In this document: in pieces, positions 26,620-39,031 of the stretch
Numbering within the stretch: the stretch's first letter is position 1
Layout of the letters: every line of letters begins with the position of its first letter
Source of the DNA: Symsagittifera roscoffensis
Taxonomy: Eukaryota > Xenacoelomorpha > Acoela > Convolutidae
NCBI RefSeq assembly: GCF_963678635.1
Contig: NC_087070.1
Span: forward strand, 35,591,109 to 35,655,108
Direction of reading: 5' to 3'
DNA: 64,000 bases
The notes under the pieces: model-generated
What the model was told of the DNA's origin: nothing
What the model saw: the letters and a program-made list of their open reading frames with translations, nothing else
Database searches by the model: none
Translations under genes and position numbers: made by a program

Positions 26620-27350
26620 CACAATCAACAGAAGTATTCTTTGATTAAAAAAATAAAAGTGTTTTTGAGGCGTCGCTTGGTTTTTTAGTCAGAGGGCGTC
26701 AGAGAGGTGTTGATAGTGCCAAAAAATCGTCACAAACAACAGAAGGATTTTCCGATAAAATAGTATAAAAGTGTTTTTGAGGCGTCGTTTGGTCTTTTAG
26801 TCACAGGGCGTCAGAGAGGTGTTGATAGTGCCAAAAAATCAAAAGAAACATCAGAAGTATTCTTTGATAAAATAGTATAAAATTGTTTTTGAGGTGTTGT
26901 TTGGTCTCTTAATCAGAGGGTGTCAGAGAGGTGTCAAAAGTGCCAAAAAATCATCATAAACAACAGAAATATTCTTTGATAAAATAGTATAAAAGTGTTT
27001 TTGAGGCGTCGTTTGGTCTTTTAAAAAGAGGGCGTCAAAGAGATGTTGATAGTGCCTAAAAGTTATCACAAACAACAGAAGCATTTTCCGATAAAATAGT
27101 ATAAAAGTGTAAATCATCCCAAAAAACAAAAGTATTCTTTGTTAAAAAGTATAAAATGTTTTGAGGCGTCGTTTGGTCTTTTAGTCAGAGGGCGTCAAAG
27201 AGATGTTGATAGTGCCAAAAAATCATCCCAAAAAACAAAAGTATTCTTTGTTAAAAAGTATAAAAATGTTTTTGAGGCGTCGTTTGGTCTTTTAGTCAGA
27301 GGGCGTCAGAGAGGTGTTGATGGTGCCAAAGAAACATCACAAACAAAAGA
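26620..27350 (+). repeat. Satellite tandem duplication, 942 bp offset, copy 1
   Basis: The series of variants from 'catcacaatcaacag' to 'acaaacaaaagaag' recurs at 27562-28293 with a constant 942 bp offset; for example 'ctttgattaa' is at 26639 and 27581. Copy 1 then switches into two monomers of the 'gtttataaggcg' subfamily (27362-27560), which separate the two copies. Confidence 0.82.
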
Positions 27351-27561
27351 AGGTTTCTTTGATAAAATAGTATAAAAGTGTTTATAAGGCGTCGTTTGAT
27401 CTTTTAGGCAGAGTGCATCAGAAAGGTGTTGATTGCGCCAAAACATTATCCCACGCGACAGAAGTATTTTTTGACAAAATAGTACAGAAAGGTTTTTAAG
27501 GCGTCGTTAGGTCTTCTAGTCAGACGGCGTCAGAGAGGTGTTGATAAGGCCAAAAAACCAT

Positions 27562-28293
27562 CACAATCAACAGAAGTATTCTTTGATTAAAAAAATAAAA
27601 GTGTTTTTGAGGCGTCGCTTGGTTTTTTAGTCAGAGGGCGTCAGAGAGGTGTTGATAGTGCCAAAAAATCATCACAAACAACAGAAGGATTTTCCGATAA
27701 AATAGTATAAAAGTGTTTTTGAGGCGTCGTTTGGTCTTTTAGTCACAGGGCGTCAGAGAGGTGTTGATAGTGCCAAAAAATCAAAAGAAACATCAGAAGT
27801 ATTCTTTGATAAAATAGTATAAAATTGTTTTTGAGGTGTTGTTTGGTCTCTTAATCAGAGGGTGTCAGAGAGGTGTCAAAAGTGCCAAAAAATTATCACA
27901 AACAACAGAAATATTCTTTGATAAAATAGTATAAAAGTGTTTTTGAGGCGTCGTTTGGTCTTTTAAAAAGAGGGCGTCAAAGAGATGTTGATAGTGCCTA
28001 AAAGTTATCACAAACAACAGAAGCATTTTCCGATAAAATAGTATAAAAGTGTAAATCATCCCAAAAAACAAAAGTATTCTTTGTTAAAAAGTATAAAATG
28101 TTTTGAGGCGTCGTTTGGTCTTTTAGTCAGAGGGCGTCAAAGAGATGTTGATAGTGCCAAAAAATCATCTCAAAAAACAAAAGTATTCTTTGTTAAAAAG
28201 TATAAAAATGTTTTTGAGGCGTCGTTTGGTCTTTTAGTCAGAGGGCGTCAGAGAGGTGTTGATGGTGCCAAAGAAACATCACAAACAAAAGAA
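27562..28293 (+). repeat. Satellite tandem duplication, 942 bp offset, copy 2
   Basis: Matches 26620-27350 with few differences, then continues into 'gtgttctttgataaaatagc' instead of the 'gtttataaggcg' monomers. The order around this copy also resembles 16.2-17.0 kb, so the 942 bp step is a late event on top of an older long-range duplication. Confidence 0.8.
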
Positions 28294-31200
28294 GTGTTCT
28301 TTGATAAAATAGCAAAAAAGTATTTTTGAGAAATCGTTTGCTCTTTTAGTCGGAGGGCGTCAGAGACGTGTTGATAAGGCCAAAAAATCATCACAAGAAA
28401 CAGAAGTATTTCTTTGATAAAAAGTATAAAAATGTTTTTGAGGCGTCGTTTGGTCTTTTAGTCAGAGGACCTCAGAGAGGTGTTGATAGTGCCAAAAGAT
28501 CATCACAAACAACAGAAGTAATTTTAAATAAAATAGTATAAAAATGTTTTAGAGGTGTTGTTTGGTCTTTTAGTCAAAGGGCGTCAGAGAGGTGTTGATA
28601 GTGCCAAAAAATCATCACAAACAACAGACGTTTTCTTTGATAAAATAGTATAAAAGAATTTTTGAGGCCTCGTTTGGTCTTTGAGTCGGAGGGCGTCAGA
28701 GAGGTGTTGATAGTGCCAAAAAATCATCACAAAAAACAGAAGTATTTTCCGATAAAATAGTATAAAAGTGTTTTTGAGGCGTCGTTTGGTCTTTTAGGCA
28801 CAGGGCGTCAGAGAGGTGTTGATAGTGCCAAAAAATCAAAAGAAACATCAGAAGTATTCTTTGATAAAATAGTATAAAAGTGTTTTTGAGGCGTCGTTTG
28901 GTCTTTTAAACAGAGGGCGTCAAAGATATGTGATAGTGCCTAAAAGTTATCACAAACAACAGAAGTATTCTTTGATAAAATAGTATAAAAATGGTTTTGA
29001 GGCGTCGTTTACTCTTTTAGTCAGAGGGCGTCAGAAAGGTGTTGATTGTGCCAAAAAACCATCACAAAAACCAGAAGTTTTTTTTGTTAAAATAGTATAA
29101 AATGTTTTTGAGGCGTCGTGTGGTCTTTTAGGCAGAGGTCGGCCGAGAGGTGTTGATAGTGCCAAAAATCATCACAAACAATAGAAGTGTTCTTTGATAA
29201 ATAAAGTATAAAAGTGTTTTATAGGCGTCGTTTGGTCTTTCAGTCAATGGGTGTCAGAGAGGTGTTGATAGTGCCAAAAATCATCACAAACAACAGAAGT
29301 ATTCTTTGATAAAGTAGTATAAAAATGTTTTTGAGGCGTCGTTTGGTCTTTTAGTCAGAAGCGTCAGAGAGGTGTTGATAGTGCCAAAAAATCATCACAA
29401 TCAACAGAAGTATTCTTTGATAAAAAAAATAAAAGTGCTTTTGAGGCGTCGCTTGGTCTTTTAGTCAGAGGGCGTCAGAGAGGTGTTGATAGTGCCAAAA
29501 AATCATCACAAACAACAGAAGGATTTTCCGATAAAATAGTATAAAAGTGTTTTTGAGGCGTCGTTTGGTCTTTTAGTCACAGGGCGTCAGAGAGGTGTTG
29601 ATAGTGCCAAAAAATCAAACGAAACATCAGAAGTATTCTTTGATAAAATAGTATAAAATTGTTTTTGAGGTGTTGTTTGGTCTCTTAATCAGAGGGCGTC
29701 AGAGAGGTGTCAAAAGTGCCAAAAAATCATCACAAACAACAGAAATATTCTTTGATAAAATAGTATAAAAATGGTTTTGAGGCGTCGTTTAGTCTTTTAG
29801 TCAGAGGGCGTCAGAGAGGTGTTGATAGTGCCAAAAAATCAAAAGAAACATCAGAAGTATTCTTTGATAAAATAGTATAAAGGTGTTTTTGAGGCGTCGT
29901 TTAGTTTTTCAGTCAGAGGGCGTCAGAGAGTTGTTGATAGTGCCAAAAAATCATCACAAACAACAGAAGTAACCTTTGATAAGATAGTATAAAAGTGTTT
30001 TCGAGGCTTGGTTTGTTATTTTAGGAAGAGGGTGTCAAAGAGATGTTGAAAGTGCCTAAAAGTTATCACAAACAACAGAAGCATTTTCCGATAAAATAGT
30101 ATAAAAGTGTAAGTCATCCCAAAAAACAAAAGTATTCTTTGTTAAAAAGTATAAAAATGTTTTGAGGCGTCGTTTGGTCTTTTAGTCAGAGGGCGTCAAA
30201 GAGATGTTGATAGTGCCAAAAACTCATCCCAAAAAACAAAAGTATTCTTTGTTAAAAAGTATAAAAATGTTTTTGAGGCGTCGTTTGGTCTTTTAGTCAG
30301 AGGGCGTCAGAGAGGTGTTGATGGTGCCAAAAAAACATCACAAACAAAAGAAGTGTTCTTTGATAAAATAGCAAAAAAGTATTTTTGAGAAATCGTTTGC
30401 TCTTTTAGTCGGAGGGCGTCAGAGACGTGTTGATAAGGCCAAAAAATCATCACAAGAAACAGAAGTATTTCTTTGATAAAAAGTATAAAAATGTTTTTGA
30501 GGCGTCGTTTGGTCTTTTAGTCAGAGGACCTCAGAGAGGTGTTGATAGTGCCAAAAGATCATCACAAACAACAGAAGTAATTTTAAATAAAATAGTATAA
30601 AAATGTTTTAGAGGTGTTGTTTGGTCTTTTAGTCAAAGGGCGTCAGAGAGGTGTTGATAGTGCCAAAAAATCATCACAAACAACAGACGTTTTCTTTGAT
30701 AAAATAGTATAAAAGAATTTTTGAGGCCTCGTTTGGTCTTTGAGTCGGAGGGTGTCAGAGAGGTGTTGATAGTGCCAAAAAATCATCACAAAAAACAGAA
30801 GTATTTTCCGATAAAATAGTATAAAAGTGTTTTTGAGGCGTCGTTTGGTCTTTTAGTCACAGGGCGTCAGAGAGGTGTTGATAGTGCCAAAAAATCAAAA
30901 GAAACATCAGAAGTATTCTTTGATAAAATAGTATAAAATTGTTTTTGAGGTGTTGTTTGGTCTCTTAATCAGAAAGCGTCAGAGAGGTGTCAAAAGTGCC
31001 AAAAAATCATCACAAACAACAGAAATATTCTTTGATAAAATAGTATAAAAGTGTTTTTGAGGCGTCGTTTGGTCTTTTAAACAGAGGGCGTCAAAGAGAT
31101 GTTGATAGTGCCTAAAAGTTATCACAAACAACAGAAGTATTCTTTGATAAAATAGTATAAAAATGGTTTTGAGGCGTCGTTTACTCTTTTAGTCAGAGGG

Positions 31201-32639
31201 CGTCAGAAAGGTGTTGATTGTGCCAAAAAACCATCACAAAAACCAGAAGTTTTTTTGTTAAAATAGTATAAAATTGTTTTTGAGGTGTTGTTTGGTCTCT
31301 TAATCAGAAAGCGTCAGAGAGGTGTCAAAAGTGCCAAAAAATCATCACAAACAACAGAAATATTCTTTGATAAAATAGTATAAAAGTGTTTTTGAGGCGT
31401 CGTTTGGTATTTTAGGCAGAGGTCGGCCGAGAGGTGTTGATAGTGCCAAAAATCATCACAAACAATAGAAGTGTTCTTTGATAAATAAAGTATAAAAGTG
31501 TTTTTGAGGCGTCGTTTGGTCTTTCAGTCAATGGGCGTCAGAGAGTGTTGATAGTGCCAAACAAACATTACAAACAACGGAAGTATTCTTTGATAAAATA
31601 TTATGAAAGTTTTTTCGAGGCTTCGTTTGGTATTTTAGGAAGAGGGTGTCAGAGAGGTGTTGATAGTGCCAAAAATCATCACAAACAACAGAAGTATTCT
31701 TTGATAAAGTAGTATAAAAATGTTTTTGAGGCGTCGTTTGGTCTTTTAGTCAGAAGCGTCAGAGAGGTGTTGATAGTGCCAAAAAATCATCACAATCAAC
31801 AGAAGTATTCTTTGATAAAAAAAATAAAAGTGCTTTTGAGGCGTCGCTTGGTCTTTTAGTCAGAGGGCGTCAGAGAGCTGTTGATAGTGCCAAAAAATCA
31901 TCACAAACAACAGAAGGATTTTCCGATAAAATAGTATAAAAGTGTTTTTGAGGCGTCGTTTGGTCTTTTAATCACAGGGCGTCAGAGAGGTGTTGATAGT
32001 GCCAAAAACTCAAACGAAACATCAGAAGTATTCTTTGATAAAATAGTATAAAATTGTTTTTGAGGTGTTGTTTGGTCTCTTAATCAGAGGGCGTCAGAGA
32101 GGTGTCAAAAGTGCCAAAAAATCATCACAAACAACAGAAATATTCTTTGATAAAATAGTATAAAAATGGTTTTGAGGCGTCGTTTAGTCTTTTAGTCAGA
32201 GGGCGTCAGAGAGGTGTTGATAGTGCCAAAAAATCAAACGAAACATCAGAAGTATTCTTTGATAAAATAGTATACAATTGTTTTTGAGGTGTTGTTTGGT
32301 CTCTTAATCAGAGGGCGTCAGAGAGGTGTCAAAAGTGCCAAAAAATCATCACAAACAACAGAAATATTCTTTGATAAAATAGTATAAAAGTGTTTTTGAG
32401 GCATCGTTTGGTCTTTTAAACAGAGGGCGTCTAAGAGATGTTGATAGTGCCTAAAAGTTATCACAAACAACAGAAGTATTCTTTGATAAAATAGTATAAA
32501 ATTGGTTTTGAGGCGTCATTTAGTCTTTTAGTCAGAGGGCGTCAGAAAGGTGTTGATTGTGCCAAAAAACCATCACAAAAACCAGAAGTTTTTTTGTTAA
32601 AATAGTATAATATGTTTTTGAGGCGTCGTTTGGTCTTTT

Positions 32640-34050
32640 AGGCAGAGGTCGGCCGAGAGGTGTTGATAGTGCCAAAAATCATCACAAACAATAGAAGTGT
32701 TCTTTGATAAAAAAAAAGTATAAAAGTGTTTTTGAGGCGTCGTTTGGTCTTTCAGTCAAAGGGCGTCAGAGAGGTGATGATAGTGCCAAACAAACATTAC
32801 AAACAACAGAAGTATTCTTTGATAAAATATTATGAAAGTGTTTTTGAGGCTTCGTTTGGTCTTTTAGTCCGAGGGTGTCAGAGAGCTGTTGATAGTGTCA
32901 AAAAATCATCACAAACAGCAGAAGTATTCTTTGATAAAATAGTATAAAAGTGTTTTTGAGGCGTCGTTTGGTCTTTTAGGCAGAGGGCGTCAAAGAGGTG
33001 TCAATAGTGCCAAAAATCATCACAAACAACAGAAGTGTTTTTTAATAAAATAGTTTAAAAGTGTTTTCGAGGCGTCGTTTGGTCTTTTAGTAAGAGGGCG
33101 TCAGAGAGATGTTGATAGTGCCTAAAGATCATCACAAACAACAGAAGTATTCTTTGATAAATTAGTATAAAAATTTTTTTGAGGTGTCATTTGGTTTTTA
33201 GTCAGAGGGCGTCAGAGAGGTGTTGATAGTGCCAAAAAACCATCATAAACAATAGAAGTATTCTTTGGTAAAAAAAGTGTAAAACTGTTTTTGAGGTGTC
33301 GTTTGTTCTTTTAGTCAGAGGGCTTCAATGAGGTGTTGATAGTGCCAAAAAAACATCACAAACAACAGAAGTATTCTTTGATAAAATAGTATGAAAGTGT
33401 TTTTGAGGCGTCGTTTGGTCTTTTATACACAGGGCGTCAGAGAGTTGTTGATGGTGCCAAAAAATCATCACAAACAACAGAAGGGTTCTTTGATAAAATA
33501 GCATAAAAGTGTTTTTGAGGCGTCGTTCGCTTTTTTAGTCAGAGGGCGTCAGAGAGGTGTTGATAGTGCCAAAAAATCATCCCAAAAAACAAAAGTATTC
33601 TTTGTTAAAAAGGATAAAAATGTTTTTGAGGCGTCGTTTGGTCTTTTAGTCAGAGGGCGTCAGAGAGGTGTTGATAGTGCCAAAAAATCATCACAAACAA
33701 CAGAAGTAATTTTCAATAAAATAGTACAAAAATGTTTTTGAGGTGTTGTTTGGTCTTTTAGTCAAAGGTCGTCAGAGAGGTGTTGACACTGCCAAAAATT
33801 ATCCCAAACAACAGAAGTTTTCTTTGATAAAATAGTATAAAAGTGATTATAAGGCGTCGTTTGATCTTTTAGGCAGAGTGCATCAGAAAGGTGTTGATTG
33901 CGCCAAAAAATTATCCCACGCAACAGAATAATTTTTATGACAAAATAGTACAGAAACGTTTTTAAGGCGTCGTTAGGTCTTCTAGTCAGACGGCGTCAGA
34001 GAGGTGTTGATAAGGCCAAAAAACCATCACAAACAATAGAAGTATTCTTT
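32640..34050 (+). repeat. Downstream copy of the 20.1-23 kb satellite block
   Basis: Starts with the 'aggtcggccgagaggtg' monomer and follows the same order of diagnostic monomers as 20099 onward: 'gtccgagggtgtcagagagc', 'ttttttaataaaatagttt', 'aaaccatcat', 'ttttatacacagggcgtc', and 'gattataaggcgtcg'. The offset is about 12546 bp to the first local copy and about 11203 bp to the second. Differences are scattered single bases. Confidence 0.72.
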
Positions 34051-37000
34051 GATAAAAAAGTATAAAAGTGTTTTTGAGGCGTCGTTTGGTCTTTCAGTCA
34101 AAGGGCGTCAGAGAGGTGTTGATAGTGCCAAACAAACATTACAAACAACAGAAGTATTCTTTGATAAAATATTATGAAAGTGCTTTCGAGGCTTCGTTTG
34201 GTCTTTTTGTCCGAGGGTGTCAGAGAGCTGTTGATAGTGTCAAAAAATCATCACAAACAGCAGAAGTATTCTTTGATAAAATAGTATAAAAGTTTTTTTG
34301 AGGCGTCGTTTGGTCTTTTAGGCAGAGGGCGTCAAAGAGGTGTCAATAGTGCCAGAAAATCATCACAAACAACAGAAGTATTTTTTAATAAAATAGTATA
34401 AAAATGTTTTTGAGGTGTTGTTTGGTTTTTAGTCAGAGGGCGTCAGAGAGGTGTTGATAGTGCTAAAAAACCATCACAAACAATAGAAGTATTCTTTGGT
34501 AAAAAAAGTATAAAACTGTTTTTGAGGTGTCGTTTGTTCTTTTAGTCAGAGGGCTTCAGAGAGGTGTTGATAGTGCCAAAAAAACATCACAAACAACAGA
34601 AGTATTCTTTGATAAAATAGTATGAAAGTGTTTTTGAGGCGACGTTTGGTTTTTTAAACACAGGGCGTCAGAGAGTTGTTGGTGGTGCCAAAAAATTATC
34701 ACAAGCAACAGAAAGGTTCTTTGATAAAATTGCATAAAAGTGTTTTTGAGGCGTCGATTGCTTTTTTAGTCAGAGGGCGTCAGAGAAGTGTTGATAGTGC
34801 CAAAAAATCATCCCAAAAAACAAAATATTATTTTTTAAAAAGTATAAAAATGTTTTTGAGGCGTCGTTTGGTCTTTTAGTCAGAGGGCGTCAGAGAGGTG
34901 TTGATAGTGCCAAAAAATCATCGCAAACAACAGAAGTAATTTTCAATAAAATAGTATAAAAAACTTTTTGGGGTGTTGTTTGGTCTTTTAGTCAAAGGTC
35001 GTCAGAGAGGTGTTGATACTGCCAAAAAATCATCCCAAACAACAGAAGTTTTCTTTGATAAAATAGTATAAAAGCGTTTATAAGGCGTCGTTTGATCTTT
35101 TAGGCAGAGTGCATCAGAAAGGTGTTGATTGCGCCAAAACATTATCCCACGCAACAGAAGTATTTTTTGACAAAATAGTACAGAAACGTTTTTAAGGCGT
35201 CGTTAGGTCTTCTAGTCAGAGGGCGTCAGAGAGGTGTTGATAGTGCTAAAAAACCATCACAAACAATAGAAGTATTCTTTGGTAAAAAAAGTATAAAACT
35301 ATTTTTGAGGTGTCGTTTGTTCTTTTAGTCAGAGGGCTTCAGAGAGGTGTTGATAGTGCCAAAAAAACATCACAAACAACAGAAGTATTCTTTGATAAAA
35401 TAGTATGAAAGTGTTTTTGAGGCGACGTTTGGTTTTTTAAACACAGGGCGTCAGAGAGTTGTTGGTGGTGCCAAAAAATTATCACAAGCAACAGAAAGGT
35501 TCTTTGATAAAATAGCATAAAAGTGTTTTTGAGGCGTCGAGTGCTTTTTTTTAGTCAGAGGGCGTCAGAGAAGTGTTGATAGTGCCAAAAAATCATCCCA
35601 AAAAACAAAAGTATTATTTTTTGAAAAGTATAAAAATATTTTTGAGGCGTCGTTTGGTCTTTTAGTCAGAGGGCGTCAGAGAGGTGTTGATAGTGCCAAA
35701 AAATCATCACAAACAACAGAAGTAATTTTCAATAAAATAGTATAAAAATGTTTTTGAGGTGTTGTTTGGTCTTTTAGTCAAAGGTCGTCAGAGAGGTGTT
35801 GATACTGCCAAAAAATCATCCCAAACAACAGAAGGTTTCTTTGATAAAATAGTATAAAAGTGTTTATAAGGCGTCGTTTGATCTTTTAGGCAGAGTGCAT
35901 CAGAAAGGTGTTGATTGCGCCAAAACATTATCCCACGCAACAGAAGTATTTTTTGACAAAATAGTACAGAAAGGTTTTTAAGGCGTCGTTAGGTCTTCTA
36001 CTCAGACGGCGTCAGAGAGGTGTTGATAAGGCCAAAAAACCATCACAAACAACAGAAATATTCTTTGATAAAATAGTATAAAAATGTTTTTGAGGCGTAG
36101 TTTGGTCTTTTAGTCAGAGGGCGTCAGATAGATATTGATAGTGCCAAAAAACCATCACAAACAATAGAAGTGTTCTTTGGTGAAAAAAAGTATAAAAATG
36201 TTTTTTAGGCATCATTTGGTTTTTTAGTCAGAGGGCTTCAGAGAGGTGTTGATAGTGCCAAAAAAAAGATTACAAATAAAAGAAGTATTCCTTGATAAAA
36301 TAGTATGAAAGTTTTTTCGAGGCGTCGTTTGTTTTTTTAGTCAGAAGGCGTCAGAGAGGTGTTGATTGTGCCAAAAAATTATCACAAACAACAGAAGTGT
36401 TCTTTGATAAAATAGCATAAAAGTGTTTTTGAGTCGTCGTTTGCTTTTTTAGTCAGAGGGCGTCAGAGAGGTGTTGATAGTTTGATAGTGCCAAAAAATC
36501 ATCACAAAAAACAGAAGTCTTCTTTGTTAAAAAGTATAAAATGATTATGAGGCGTCGTTTGTTCTTTTAGTCAGAGGGCGTCAGAGAGGTGTTGATAGTG
36601 CCAAAAAATTATCACAAACAACAGAAGTATTCTTTGATAAAAAATTATAAAAATTTTTTTGAGGCGACGTTTAGTCTTTTAGTCAGAGGGCGACAGAGAG
36701 GTGTTGATAGTGCCAAAAAACCATAACAAACAACAGAAGTAATTTTAAATAAAATAGTATAAAAAAGTTTTTGAGGCGTTGTTTGGTCTTTTAGTCAGAG
36801 GGATTCAGAGAGGTTTTGATAGTGCCAAAAAGATTACAAACAACAGAAGTATTCTTTGATAAAATAGTATGAAAGCTTTTTTGAGGCGTCGTTTGGTCTT
36901 TTAGTCAGAGGACGTCAGAGAGGTGTTGATGGTGCCAAAAAATCATCACAAACAACAGAAGTGTTCCTTGATAAAATAGCAAAAAAGTATTTTTGAGGCG

Positions 37001-38768
37001 TCGTTTGCTTTTTTAGTCAGAGGGCGTCAGAGAGGTGTTGATAGGGCCAAAAATTATCACAAAAAGCAGAAGTCTTCTTTGTTGAAAAGTATAAAAAATT
37101 TTTGAGGCGTCGTTTGGTCTTTAAGTCAGAGGGCGTCAGAGAGGTGTTGATAGTGCCAAAAAATCATCACAAACAACAGAAGTATTTTTTAATAAAATAG
37201 TACAAAAATGTTTTTGAGGTGTTGTTCGGACTTTTAGTCAAAGGGCGTCAGAGAGGTTTTGATGGTGCCAAAAAAATCACAAACAACAGAAGTATTTTTT
37301 GATAAAATAGTATGAAAGTGTTTTTGAGGCGTCGTTTGGTCTTTTAGTCAGAGGACGTCAGAGAGGCGTTGATGGTGCCAAAAAATCATCACAAACAACA
37401 GAAGTGTTCTTTGATAAAATAGCATAAAAGTGTTTTTGAGGCGTCGTTTGCTTTTTTAGTCAGAGGGTGTCAGAGAGATGTTGAGAGTGCCAAAACATCA
37501 TCACAAAAAACAGAAGTCTTCTTTGTTAAAAAGTATAAAAATGTTTTTGAGGCGTCGTTTGGTCTTTTAGTCAGAGGGCGTCAGAGAGGTGTCAATAGTG
37601 CCAAAAAATCATCACAAACAACAGAAGTATTCTTTAATAAATTAGTTTAAAATAGTTTTCGAGGCGTCGTTTGGTCTTTTAGTCAGAGGGTTTCAGAGAG
37701 TTGTTGATAGTGCCAAAAAATCATCACAAAAAACAGAAGTCTTCATTGTCAAAAAGTATAAAAATGTTTTTGAGGAGTCGTTTGGTCTTTTAGTCAGAGG
37801 GCGTCAGAGAGGTGTTGATAGTGCCAAAAAATCATCACAAACAACAGAAGTATTTTTTAATAAAATAGTATAAAAATGTTTTTGAGGTGTTGTTCGGTCT
37901 TTTAGTCAAAGGGCGTCAGAGAGGTGTTGATAGTGCCAAAAAATTATCACAAACATCTGAAGTTTTTGATAAAATAATATAAAAATGGCGTCGTTTATTA
38001 AAGAGGCGTCGTTTGGTCTTTTAGGCAGAGGGCGTCAGAGAGTTGTTGATAGTGCCAAAAAATCATCACAAAAAACAGAAGTCTTCATTGTCAAAAAGTA
38101 TAAAAATGTTTTTGAGGCGTCGTTTGGTCTTTTAGTCAGAGGGCGTCAGAGAGGTGTTGATAGTGCCAAAAAAATCATCACAAACAACAGAAGTATTTTT
38201 TAATAAAATAGTATAAAAATGTTTTTGAGGTGTTGTTCGGTCTTTTAGTCAAAGGGCGTCAGAGAGGTGTTGATAGTGCCAAAAAATCATCACAAACAAC
38301 AGAAGTATTTTTTAATAAAATAGTATAAAAATGCTTTTGAGGCGTCGTTTGGTCTTTTAGGCAGAGGGCGTCAGAAAGGTGTTGATTGCGCCAAAAAATC
38401 ATCACACTCAACAGAAGTATTTTTTCATAAAATAGAAAAAAAACTGATTTAAGGCGTCGTTTGGTCTTTTAGTCAGAGGGCGTCAGATAGGTGTTGATAG
38501 TGCCAAAAAATCATCACAAACAACAGAAGTATTCTTCGATAAAATATTATAAAAGTGTTTTTAAGGCGTCGTTTGGTCTTTACGTCAGAGGGCGTCAGAG
38601 AGGTGTTGATAGTGCCAAAAAATCATCACAAACAACAGAAGTATTCTTTGATAAAATAATATAAAAATGCTTTTGAGGCGTCGTTATGTCTTTTAGGTAG
38701 AGGGCGTCAGAGAGGTGTTGATAGCGCCAAAAATCATCACAAACAACAGAAGTATTTTTATGAAAGCG

Positions 38769-38961
38769 AACAATCTAAACTAGATTTTCATATAGTTTTT
38801 TTTATTTTAAAAAAATGGAAAAACTACTCAGCTACGAAATAAAAATAAACTCCAATTGATGAATTAATTCATCAACTGGAGTTTTTTTTTCGTAGCTGAG
38901 TAGTTTTTGCATTCTTTTTTAAATTAAAAAAAATCTATATGAAAATCTAGTTTAGATTGTT
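38769..38961. repeat. 193 bp near-perfect hairpin (fold-back) at the satellite edge
   Basis: The left arm starts 'aacaatctaaactagatttt' and the right arm ends with its reverse complement, 'aaaatctagtttagattgtt'. The arms pair through 'aaaaactactcagctacga' and meet at 'gatgaattaattcatc', leaving essentially no loop. A few mismatches and length changes lie in the A/T runs. There is no open frame and no clear target duplication. It could be a MITE-like fold-back element, or a template-switch palindrome formed where the array broke. Confidence 0.9.
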
Positions 38962-39031
38962 AGTTTTCCAAAAAAAGAGTTTTTGTTGTTTTCTGTTGTT
39001 TGAGGTGATTGTTTGGCACTATCTGGAAATT
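38962..39031 (-). repeat. Decayed satellite monomer fragment in inverted orientation (A-rich half)
   Basis: Read on the minus strand, this stretch gives 'gatagtgccaaacaatcacc', then 'tcaaacaacagaaa'. That matches the monomer's 'gatagtgccaaaaaatcatc' and 'acaaacaacagaag' segments. It directly abuts the right arm of the hairpin, just as an ordinary forward monomer abuts the left arm. Confidence 0.78.

Larger units (their letters stand above)
1..38760 (+). repeat. Satellite DNA array, ~111-112 bp monomers, about 345 copies
   Basis: Direct head-to-tail copies of one monomer fill the whole segment and run off the left edge. Spacing measured between successive 'gaggcgtcg' cores is 111-114 bp (for example 365, 477, 589, 700). 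Each monomer has a G/T-rich half (cores such as gaggcgtcgtttggtctttt and gtcagagggcgtcagagagg) and an A-rich half (gccaaaaaatcatcac, acagaagtattctttgat, aaaatagtataaaa). Subfamilies differ at fixed places: 'tagcaaaaaagtattttt', 'gtaattttaaataaaatag', 'attttccgataaaatag', 'gttaaaaagtataaaaatg', and a 'gtttataaggcg...gtgcatcag' type. Length changes are mostly in A-runs. No transposon or gene interrupts the array. Such arrays are usual in heterochromatin or pericentromeres, but location on the chromosome cannot be told from the sequence. Confidence 0.97.

Noticed and set aside
202..38203. Dozens of 60-90 codon open frames on both strands in the satellite
   Set aside because: They are the same monomer read in one or two frames, begin at chance start codons, end at the shared TAA/TAG sites, and shift frame with A-run length. 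No domain, and no start or splice context.
1..38760. CENP-B box in the satellite monomer
   Set aside because: The 'cttcgtttgg' variant resembles the first part of the CENP-B motif, but the required A and CGGG positions are absent.
1..38760. CRISPR-like array
   Set aside because: The whole ~112 bp unit repeats with no unique spacers, and the genome is an animal's.
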